Assembly (NCBI GenBank): GCA_029062985.1
Contig: JAIDPA010000096.1
Location: 1 to 55,546 of the forward strand
From: Muribaculaceae bacterium
Lineage (GTDB): Bacteria > Bacteroidota > Bacteroidia > Bacteroidales > Muribaculaceae
Reading direction: 5' to 3'
Length of the DNA: 55,546 nt
Made by a program: the position numbers and the translations under genes. Positions 19,101 to 25,313 of this stretch are shown piece after piece (positions within the stretch are counted from its first letter, which is position 1; every line of letters starts with the position of its first letter). The notes beneath the pieces were generated by a model. That model was not told the origin of the DNA. It did no database searches and saw nothing but the letters and a program-made list of their open reading frames with translations.

Positions 19101-19395
19101 CCATGCATATCGGGAAGCAGATCTGAGTGAGCAGCATGGCACTTAAGGCAGTCAGCATGCCGCTTGCCAGATTTATTATGAGAGGATGATATTCAACTGA
19201 AAAGGGAATAGTCAGGACACGCATGGCAAGCATCCATATAGGATTGCCCGGGGGATGACCGATTTCCAGCCGGGAAGCACACGTGACATATTCCGGGCAA
19301 TCCCAGAATGCCACTCCCGAATCAATAGTCGCAAAATATATAAAGATTGAAGCTATGAATACAAATCCTGAGGGGCTGAATAAATATTTTTTCAT
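16099..19395 (-). CDS. DUF2723-family GT-C membrane glycosyltransferase-like protein
   Basis: The 1098-aa protein has about a dozen hydrophobic segments in the N-terminal two thirds and a soluble C-terminal region. The family signature is present early: FWDCPEYV (residues about 30-37), followed by IGHPPGNPIWML. Most relatives I know read FWDCGEF here, so Pro replaces Gly next to the conserved Asp and Glu. DUF2723 proteins are GT-C-fold enzymes, probably transferring lipid-linked sugars to proteins on the outer side of the inner membrane. The start codon overlaps the SDR stop by 4 nt (19392-19395), so it is translationally coupled to the steroid-reductase-like genes. That link may be fortuitous. 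Confidence 0.85.
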   Translation of the reverse strand: MKKYLFSPSGFVFIASIFIYFATIDSGVAFWDCPEYVTCASRLEIGHPPGNPIWMLAMRVLTIPFSVEYHPLIINLASGMLTALSAMLLTQICFPICMVIAKNRDLPASMGAITGGLIFAYCDSVWFSAVEAEVYAMSLFLSLLSLRLILKWYHTRDKSQQSRLMILIAYIMGLSLGVHQLNLLLIPVMALIVYYRLNPVRGNWIKGTGAFLIGCGIVVLILFGIMNGVLVWAGQLELFAVNRLSLPFFSGVLIYIAFLIFIFSASPGIIAGSSKLAAGIALFFLFSFSGLFVFDSDIIASFFSSAAMVLILMYIVKLKRRILLTISWSLGFIILGYCSFALILIRGYAAPPMNEGTPTDIFALASYIARDQYGSVPLLYGATPYSKPLLHEDFDKGTPQYKRYVVEKRKPVFTPLLPDAHTDYRSRLLNAEDSAFNNEAISKGGNKYLLADYTFKRVTTPELNMWFPRITSSNPEMIKSYADWAGMTTDNMTEVEVSAAMDSLGNPVGRLRADGSREKDISYRPTYLQNLRMFLTYQVGYMYFRYLAWNFIGRQNDIPSTGEIEHGNFITGIAPLDNAMLGNLDLMPARAYGKNPGRNVYYGIPFLLGILGIILLMREGRKGRRTACFIFSLFLMTGVAIVVYLNQTPGEPRERDYSFLMSYAAYCIWIAAGATGVMIWMTDLIHRLFQKSNPILLEGIVCGVLTLALTTWFCLVNLDDHIRTHRNEPYNLAHDLLEYSSPSILFSQGDNFSFPLWYAKETQGIGKGHTVIDMSYLAVPGYVVNLMKQGDLHFTAKASDIAYGAYSFTEIAEDADTVPVPLIEALRTLYSRKEGTPRFRNSRVYIPSSDSRDSVIINLRDFASGGRLIPFRQLMILDILAANLEHPSPRPMRFINRMRTDIYRPLIPAMKRELYSFTYSPSKELPTHVSNIFPTPSNPFYADPVITEHVTHRRGEYTAEAKRVVNETPEKAFRLLSYARNAYPMSVYPPGITTIGDSIFYEGMEHADILYTIGVRYRSGLFISYALDIYRDMLKESTAWKKYYQSLSPGKRHCVSDNTLRHISLIPKLTERIHRSDSVLKEYRMEQSILFPGRVVSR

Positions 19396-20189
19396 CTTCT
19401 TATTCCTCGGTCAAGCATTTTGTGTTTCACCAACATGCGCATCCAATCCGGTGTGATGCCCACAAAAAATATGGATATGCGATTGATAAAGCCATTGATA
19501 TATTGCTTTTCCCCTTTTAATAGCTTTCTGATTGCCTTATGAGCAAACTTCTCCGGACGTGCTATTGCTCCGAGTCTTAATGCCAGTTTTGTAAGGGAGG
19601 GGGAGAGTCCGAAAAGATTAGTTGCTATTCCTCCGGGGCACGCAGCCATCGCATTCACACCATAGTCTTTCAGTTCATAATGCAGCGCACGAGTGAAGAC
19701 GCGGATGTATGCCTTGGTGGCTGCATAAAGAGCAATACCGGGCATTGGCATCCAGCATGACATCGAAGACATATTCAGGATATAGCCCGAGCCTTTCTTC
19801 AAACGTCGTCCGGCAAATTCTTTTGAAAGGACAGTCACTGCGCGCACATGCAAATCCACGAAAGTATCAATTGTTTTTGCGGAAGTCTCACATACAGGGC
19901 GAAAAGAGAATATGCCTGCATTATTAATAAGGATATCAGGGTCGCACTTCCCGGAATCGCAGAATTCAAACAATCGTTCGGCGGCATCCTTCCTTGTGAG
20001 GTCAAGCTCAAGAGTCAGTATATCTCCGGGTCTGCCAAGGGTTTCCGACATTTCAGAAAGTCGTTCTCCATTCAGGTCAACCATTATGACCTGACAGCCC
20101 CGGGCGAGGAGTTCTTTCACAAACGCCATTCCTATTCCGCCGTTAGCTCCGGTGACAATGGCACAATGTCGGGTCTGTCGGGCGCTCAT
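19392..20189 (-). CDS. Short-chain dehydrogenase (candidate 3-hydroxysteroid dehydrogenase)
   Basis: The 265-aa classical SDR has the cofactor motif TGANGGIG (13-20), NNAG (89-92), a catalytic Ser near 141-142, and YAATK (Tyr155, Lys159). An Asp (39) at the end of strand 2 (VDLN) favours NAD(H). It overlaps the upstream Old Yellow Enzyme gene and the downstream DUF2723 gene by 4 nt each. SDRs are generic, but next to a steroid 5-alpha-reductase homologue and an ene-reductase the likely substrate is a 3-oxo or 3-hydroxy steroid, as in the Bacteroidales isoallolithocholate cluster. The substrate assignment is inferred from context only. Fatty acyl or sugar substrates are alternatives. Confidence 0.85.
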   Translation of the reverse strand: MSARQTRHCAIVTGANGGIGMAFVKELLARGCQVIMVDLNGERLSEMSETLGRPGDILTLELDLTRKDAAERLFEFCDSGKCDPDILINNAGIFSFRPVCETSAKTIDTFVDLHVRAVTVLSKEFAGRRLKKGSGYILNMSSMSCWMPMPGIALYAATKAYIRVFTRALHYELKDYGVNAMAACPGGIATNLFGLSPSLTKLALRLGAIARPEKFAHKAIRKLLKGEKQYINGFINRISIFFVGITPDWMRMLVKHKMLDRGIRR

Positions 20190-21406
20190 CTTGAATCACG
20201 TGCTTTTATATCTGCAATCTCGCGCTGTATGCGCTCCGGAAGATTATCAAGATGTTTATGACATGCCATTTCGCGTGAATACATCCGGGCGATGCAATAA
20301 TTGACATGATCGCACCCACAACGGTGTGCGGAGGAAAGCTTCATTTTGTTCACAAAATCGGGTTCATTGAGCAATGCACGTCCCATCTGGATAAAGTCAA
20401 AACCTTCATCCAGCACTTTTTCAGCACCTTCACGGCTAACGACTCCGCCGACATATACAAGCGGAAGCTTAAGACGTTCCCTGAATAGTTTAGCCTGCTC
20501 AAGAAAATAGAGTTCTTTGAAGGGCTCCTTGGGAATCATGAATCTTCCGGCAATCCTCACTCCATATTTGAGCCACCACTGAGTCATATAGTGGGTCATT
20601 GACCATATAGGCATCTCGCCGCGCATCACGTACATAGGCGCTTTGCTGACAAAGCCTCCTGACAATACAAGGGCATGGGCTCCAAGGCGTTCGAGTTCTT
20701 CCCCGACCTTAAGGCATTCATCTTCCTTCATTCCCCCCTTGAAGCCATCGTTCATGTTCATTTTCACCAGGACGCCCATATCCGAGCCGGCAGCTTTCAT
20801 CACTTCCTCCATACATTCCTGCATGAAACGCATACGGTTGGATAGCGAGCCTCCATACTCATCCTTGCGATGGTTGGTATAAGGGGAGAGAAATTGAGAA
20901 ATCAGATAGCCATGGCCGGCATGGACTTCCACACAGTCAAATCCCGCATCTCCGGCAGTGCGCACGGCATCTCCGAAATATCCGGCTATTTCCTTTAATT
21001 CATCCTTGCGTAAGCCTCTTACGAAAGTGGGAGAATAGAGATTGAAACCGGTAGAGGCGCCGACAGGAATACCACCCGCTGTTGAGGGATGAGTCATATT
21101 CCCGCAGTGTCCTATCTGAATAGAGGCTTTAGCTCCGCGAGAATGTATGCCGTCGGTTATTTCTCTGAGCGGAGTGACAATTTCAGGACGCAACCATAGC
21201 TGAGTCTTGAATGATAATGCACTCCGGCATATTCCGGCATAGGCAATCGTGGTCATTCCTACTCCTCCCTCCGCGACACTCCAATGATAATCGCGCAGCA
21301 TGGCTGTAGGGTTGTTATCTTTTCCCATCCCTTCAAAAGCAGCCGAACGTATGGTGCGGTTGCGGAGTTCGACAGGACCTATTTTTGCTGGTGTGAAAAG
21401 TTTCAT
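20186..21406 (-). CDS. Old Yellow Enzyme-family ene-reductase (candidate steroid 5-beta-reductase)
   Basis: The 406-aa FMN TIM-barrel protein has RNRTIRSAAFEGMG near the N-terminus, QIGHCGN (about 97-103) and the family signature VHAGHGYLISQFLSPYTNHR (161-180), followed by YGGSLSNRMRF. It ends after the barrel and lacks the C-terminal FAD domain of full-length 2,4-dienoyl-CoA reductases and BaiCD. Four cysteines near the C-terminus (CGC, then Cys after 5 and again after 10 residues) could hold a 4Fe-4S cluster, though the spacing is not the standard one. Such enzymes reduce activated C=C bonds. Beside a 5-alpha-reductase homologue, a delta-4-3-oxosteroid is a reasonable substrate. It overlaps the SDR gene by 4 nt. 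Confidence 0.87.
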   Translation of the reverse strand: MKLFTPAKIGPVELRNRTIRSAAFEGMGKDNNPTAMLRDYHWSVAEGGVGMTTIAYAGICRSALSFKTQLWLRPEIVTPLREITDGIHSRGAKASIQIGHCGNMTHPSTAGGIPVGASTGFNLYSPTFVRGLRKDELKEIAGYFGDAVRTAGDAGFDCVEVHAGHGYLISQFLSPYTNHRKDEYGGSLSNRMRFMQECMEEVMKAAGSDMGVLVKMNMNDGFKGGMKEDECLKVGEELERLGAHALVLSGGFVSKAPMYVMRGEMPIWSMTHYMTQWWLKYGVRIAGRFMIPKEPFKELYFLEQAKLFRERLKLPLVYVGGVVSREGAEKVLDEGFDFIQMGRALLNEPDFVNKMKLSSAHRCGCDHVNYCIARMYSREMACHKHLDNLPERIQREIADIKARDSR

Positions 21407-21460
21407 TCTGTTATTTTTTCTATAATCGGCATATTTGGCCGACTTTTTTTTTGACCTGAA

Positions 21461-22240
21461 TCAATAAATGAAAGGGAGTATATATTTCCGATTCAGTGAT
21501 GTGTATTCGTCGCCAAATTCATTTATATACCGGGCATGCAATGTACGCGCTCTTGGAGCGAGATTGGCGAAAGTCCATAATGCGAATACCAGACCTGCCA
21601 CAGACCATGTAAGGATTGCAAATCCGGTCCATTCAATAAACTCACCGAAATAGTTTGCTCCGGTTACATATTTAAACATCCCCTTGCGCGGTATATAATG
21701 ACGTGTGTCGCCCGGTTTCCGCAGGTGCCTCACGACATAGTCGGAATGAATATTGATAATCATCCCTGCGAAAAACAGGATTGTGCCTATTATGAAGCAG
21801 GGCTTTCCAAACCATGCCGGTGAGTAATAACCACCGGGAGAGACAAAAAACAGCCATCCTCCAATCATGTAAGCGTTGATTGTGTTGAAGATTATCCCCA
21901 TTCCGGCAATAGCCAAGGGCATACGGCTTTTGCCTCTCATCATCAGCGGAAAGATAAACGAGCGCTGGAAATAGTGGAGCAGAAAAAGACTCCCCATCAC
22001 AGCAGGCACTGACTCCCCGCGTCGTGGCGACAAGAGCCAGATGAGCAGCATGCAGACAAAAGCCGGCGTCTCCATTGCCACCCATCCTATTTTGTTATTG
22101 ACGGAGGGTCCCCATTTGGGAGAATATGTCATTCCGTAGGCAGCTTCAACACGATGGAGGGCTATGAAGACAATCACGGCAAGAACCGCCATGATTCCGA
22201 CAACGCAATTAAAAAATGATGGATTGAATAATTGTTCCAT
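21461..22240 (-). CDS. Steroid 5-alpha-reductase-family membrane protein
   Basis: The 259-aa protein has about six or seven membrane segments. It shares the landmarks of 3-oxo-5-alpha-steroid 4-dehydrogenases: METPAF (the E-x-PAF site), LLHYFQRSFIFPLMMRGKSR (matching HYFxRxFxxxLxxRG of human SRD5A2), then ANYFGEFIEWTGFAILTWS (matching ANFLGEIIEWIGYALATWS). It ends with a Tyr-rich tail, RKYILPFIY. The family uses NADPH to saturate the delta-4 bond of 3-oxosteroids. It sits between the PurN/CD225 fusion (33 bp) and the ene-reductase (54 bp), all on one strand. Enzyme-family assignment is strong. That a gut bacterium acts on bile acids or steroid hormones is inference. A broader DUF1295-type lipid reductase is the alternative. 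Confidence 0.85.
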   Translation of the reverse strand: MEQLFNPSFFNCVVGIMAVLAVIVFIALHRVEAAYGMTYSPKWGPSVNNKIGWVAMETPAFVCMLLIWLLSPRRGESVPAVMGSLFLLHYFQRSFIFPLMMRGKSRMPLAIAGMGIIFNTINAYMIGGWLFFVSPGGYYSPAWFGKPCFIIGTILFFAGMIINIHSDYVVRHLRKPGDTRHYIPRKGMFKYVTGANYFGEFIEWTGFAILTWSVAGLVFALWTFANLAPRARTLHARYINEFGDEYTSLNRKYILPFIY

Positions 22241-22273
22241 TTAGATTTTGCGAATCCTTAAAGTGCCACTACT

Positions 22274-23086
22274 TTAATTAATCAAGGCAATCGGCAGATA
22301 AAGCGTAGCGCTTAACACACCGAGCACAAACGAAATGATTATCCATATTTCGGCGTTACGCGATGAGCGACGTGCGCCTTCTATGTCGCCTGCGTAATAT
22401 CTTCCGGACACCTGCGATGAAAAAATGATAGCCACAATTCCGGGCACAAGGCAGCATAACACGGTCATCACTATTGACCATACCAGATATGTCGGGGGCA
22501 TCGGTTCCTGCTTAGGAGCATCTGTCGGACGCAAGGCAGGTCTTACGGTCTGTTGTCCGGCTGTGGGATTCATAGGTTTCTTCTCAGACATAGATTCCAT
22601 GACCGGCACAGGAGGAGGCACCTCTCTTGCGATATTCCTGTCAAATCCAATCTTTAAGGTTTCTGCCCATTCTTCATCTGCGCTTTTCTCTTCAAGATGA
22701 GCTTTCTCAGGCAGGGCTGGTGCTTCTTCTTTAAAAGCTCCGACTACTTCTCTGGGTGCTTCTTCTTCGGAAGTGATAATAAAAATCTCCGCACCATTTA
22801 ACACTGCTTTGCCTTCTTCCTCGAAATGTTGTAAATTTATATTTTCAAGTGCAATTTTTTCTATGTCGCTATCAGCGAGCATTTTTGCTATTTCTTCCTT
22901 TTGCCCGACTATATCTGCGACAGTTAGGACAAGCATGGAAGAATCGATAGCTTTCAGAACCTCGGCAACCTCAGGCGAGTCGCAGACGATTGCTGACACA
23001 CGGATTCTGTTTCCTTCATTAAAGAGTGATGCCACACGTTTTGCAGCCTCTGCTTTCCCTGAAGTTATAATGGCTATTTTTCTCAT
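22274..23086 (-). CDS. PurN-like N-terminal domain fused to a CD225/dispanin membrane domain
   Basis: The frame stays open to 23182, but the start at 23086 (MRKIAIITSG, 270 aa) is preferred because a promoter-like TAATTTTG (23117-23110) lies just upstream. Residues 1 to about 110 resemble the N-terminal Rossmann half of glycinamide ribonucleotide formyltransferase (PurN) without its catalytic C-terminal half. A linker rich in Glu and Pro follows. The last 75 residues form a CD225/dispanin module: a hydrophobic segment with LCCLVPGIVAIIFSSQV, then YYAGDIEGARRSSRNAEIW, and a second hydrophobic segment. Dispanins insert in membranes and affect curvature or fusion in animals. Bacterial roles are unknown. 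It may head the operon containing the reductases. Confidence 0.75.
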   Translation of the reverse strand: MRKIAIITSGKAEAAKRVASLFNEGNRIRVSAIVCDSPEVAEVLKAIDSSMLVLTVADIVGQKEEIAKMLADSDIEKIALENINLQHFEEEGKAVLNGAEIFIITSEEEAPREVVGAFKEEAPALPEKAHLEEKSADEEWAETLKIGFDRNIAREVPPPVPVMESMSEKKPMNPTAGQQTVRPALRPTDAPKQEPMPPTYLVWSIVMTVLCCLVPGIVAIIFSSQVSGRYYAGDIEGARRSSRNAEIWIIISFVLGVLSATLYLPIALIN

Positions 23087-23109
23087 TCCTTCAATTTTAA
23101 AATATTCCC

Positions 23110-23117
23110 CAAAATTA
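23110..23117 (-). promoter_or_regulatory. -7 box upstream of the PurN-like/CD225 gene
   Basis: The minus strand reads TAATTTTG from 23117 to 23110, matching TAnnTTTG. No -33 TTTG at the right distance is visible. Its position inside the longer open frame supports 23086 as the real start. Confidence 0.4.
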
Positions 23118-23164
23118 AACATTATTTTGCAAATTATAATCACACGGGCTTCTTTTTTTAAAAA

Positions 23165-23310
23165 AAGAGGCATAAGGCTCAAGGCTCAAGGCTCAAGGCG
23201 ACAGGCTCAAGGCTTAAGGCTCAAGGCTCAAGACTGTGGGAGGTTGTCTACTATATAACATACACCTTGAGCCTCGAGCCTCGAGCCTAATGCCTACCGC
23301 CTCGCGCCTA
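23165..23310. repeat. AAGGCTC tandem repeats in inverted arrangement
   Basis: The left half (about 23168-23232) holds many copies of AAGGCTC (7 bp). The right half (about 23264-23310) holds the reverse complement family GAGCCTCGAGCCT. The halves could pair as a long imperfect hairpin with the spacer 23233-23263 as loop. They lie between two divergent genes. Single copies of the same motif occur in other gaps of this window. Confidence 0.85.
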
Positions 23311-23312
23311 AT

Positions 23313-23343
23313 TTTGAGAATATCGGGTTTTTTTATAATTTTG
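23313..23343 (+). promoter_or_regulatory. Promoter of the ABC exporter gene
   Basis: TTTG (23313-23316), 19 bp, then TAATTTTG (23336-23343) match the Bacteroidetes -33/-7 consensus. The start codon is at 23375, about 25 bases past the expected transcription start. Confidence 0.7.
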
Positions 23344-23374
23344 CTCTTGCAAATCAATTCTTTCCTGCATCGAA

Positions 23375-25213
23375 ATGAAAGATCTACTAATGTTCATACG
23401 CCGCTTTGCCGGTCCTTACAAATGGAATATTGTCTGGAGTGTTGTATTCAATTTCCTGACAATGTTTTTCACAATTTTCTCTTTTGCATTCATAATGCCT
23501 ATTCTCAAGATTTTATTTAATCTTGATGACACCCACTACCACTTCATGCATTGGGGCGAAAAGGCATTTCATGAGGTGCTTATCAATAATTTTTATTGGT
23601 ATGTCACGGGGCTTATCGGGAAGATAGGAGCTGACTATACTCTCGCGCTCATGGCGCTTGCTCTTGTAGTGGCAACCTTTGTCAAGGTCATCACAGCTTA
23701 TTTCAGCGAATATTTCACCATTCCGCTGAGAAACGGCGTCGTACGTGATATCCGAAACAAGATGTATGCCAAAATATTGTCTCTTCCAATCGGTTTTTAT
23801 ACAAATGAGCGGAAGGGGGATATCATGTCAAGAATATCGGGCGACGTAACTGAAATCGAGGTGTCAGTGGCTTCAAGTCTGGCAGCCCTCGTGAAAAACC
23901 CTATACAGGTCATAGGCTATCTGGCAGTAATGCTCATAATGAGCTGGAAACTCACTCTCTTTGTGTTTGTTCTTCTTCCGATTGCAGGCGGAATAATGGG
24001 AGCTGTCGGACGCAAGCTTAAGTCAACTTCACTGAAAGCCCAGGAAATGCTCGGCTCTATACTGTCGACGACTGAAGAGACGATAGGCGGACTGAGAGTG
24101 ATTAAAGCTTTCAATGCTGAAAAGCAGATGGAACATCTCTTTGACAGAGAGACTGACACTTACCGCCGTCTTAATAATTCTTTTCAGCGCAGATATTCGC
24201 TCGCTCATCCGATGAGTGAATTTTTGGGGACGATGGCAGTGGCAATCGTGTTATGGTATGGAGGAACTCTCATTCTTGCAGGGGATGCTTCCATAGATGC
24301 TCCGGGGTTTATTTACTATATGGTGATTTTTTACAGCATTATTAATCCTGCTAAGGAATTATCAAAAGTTTCATATACTCTCCAGAAAGGTATGGCATCC
24401 CTTCAGCGTATCGATAAGATTCTGGCAGCCGATAATCCGATCAAGGATGCTCCGGATCCTGTCAGACTATCCCCGAAAGAGATAAAGAACAGTTCAATAA
24501 AGATGGAGGGAGTCTGTTTCAGTTATGACAGCGAGAGAGATGTGCTGAAAGATATTGACTTGGACATAAAGCCCGGCATGACAGTGGCTCTTGTCGGCCA
24601 GTCGGGGTCCGGAAAATCCACTCTTGTAGATCTTATACCACGTTTTTGGGATGTCGACAAGGGTGTGGTGAAAGTGGATGGCTATGATGTGAAGGATTAT
24701 CGTGTGGCTGACCTGCGTTCTCTTATGGGAAATGTGAATCAGGAGGCAATCCTCTTCAATGATACTTTTTTCAACAATATAGCTTTCGGCGACCCAAATG
24801 TAACAAAAGAGGAGGTTATAGCAGCTGCCAAGATTGCAAATGCCTATGATTTCATAATGGAAAATCCCGAAGGTTTTGATACGATGGTCGGCGACCGCGG
24901 GTGCCGTCTGTCAGGAGGACAGAGACAGCGAATAAGCATAGCAAGGGCAGTCCTTAAAAATCCTCCCGTATTGATTCTTGACGAGGCTACCTCTGCCCTT
25001 GATACGGAGAGTGAGCGGCTTGTGCAGGAAGCGCTCGAACGCCTGATGAAGAACCGTACCACTGTAGTGATTGCCCACAGACTCAGTACAATAACTAATG
25101 CAGATATGATATGTGTCCTTCATGAAGGTCGTATCGTGGAACGAGGCACACATGATGAGCTTATCGCCCTGAACGGTCATTACCGTCGCCTGGTGGATCT
25201 TCAGCAAGTCTGA
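23375..25213 (+). CDS. ABC exporter, fused permease and ATPase (MsbA-like)
   Basis: The 612-aa half-transporter has six membrane segments (about residues 20-330) with the coupling-helix region LPIGFYTNERKGDIMSRISGD. The ATPase domain follows (about 370-612): Walker A GQSGSGKST, the Q-loop GNVNQEAILF, signature LSGGQRQRISIARAV, Walker B VLILDEATSALD and the H-loop VIAHRLST. This is the lipid-A/multidrug exporter type. Bacteroidales MsbA-like proteins have this size and order. It is a single-gene unit with its own promoter and a downstream hairpin. Lipid flipping or drug export cannot be told apart from sequence. Confidence 0.92.
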   Translation: MKDLLMFIRRFAGPYKWNIVWSVVFNFLTMFFTIFSFAFIMPILKILFNLDDTHYHFMHWGEKAFHEVLINNFYWYVTGLIGKIGADYTLALMALALVVATFVKVITAYFSEYFTIPLRNGVVRDIRNKMYAKILSLPIGFYTNERKGDIMSRISGDVTEIEVSVASSLAALVKNPIQVIGYLAVMLIMSWKLTLFVFVLLPIAGGIMGAVGRKLKSTSLKAQEMLGSILSTTEETIGGLRVIKAFNAEKQMEHLFDRETDTYRRLNNSFQRRYSLAHPMSEFLGTMAVAIVLWYGGTLILAGDASIDAPGFIYYMVIFYSIINPAKELSKVSYTLQKGMASLQRIDKILAADNPIKDAPDPVRLSPKEIKNSSIKMEGVCFSYDSERDVLKDIDLDIKPGMTVALVGQSGSGKSTLVDLIPRFWDVDKGVVKVDGYDVKDYRVADLRSLMGNVNQEAILFNDTFFNNIAFGDPNVTKEEVIAAAKIANAYDFIMENPEGFDTMVGDRGCRLSGGQRQRISIARAVLKNPPVLILDEATSALDTESERLVQEALERLMKNRTTVVIAHRLSTITNADMICVLHEGRIVERGTHDELIALNGHYRRLVDLQQV

Positions 25214-25255
25214 TATAACTTCAAGTCTGATATAGCTTACAGATAATATAGAGTC

Positions 25256-25291
25256 AGCCCTTCTGCTTTACATCTTCAAAGCAGAAGGGCT
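25256..25291. terminator. Bidirectional terminator hairpin
   Basis: A perfect 14-bp stem, 25256-25269 with 25278-25291, has an 8-nt loop. It lies between the convergent ABC exporter (ends 25213) and the BspA-like gene (ends 25314). There is no strong T-run on either side. Confidence 0.7.
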
Positions 25292-25313
25292 GGCTGTATG
25301 GAGATAACCGGTC

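Noticed and set aside
25256-25291. Attenuator or riboswitch
   Set aside because: It lies between convergent 3' ends, so a shared terminator is simpler.
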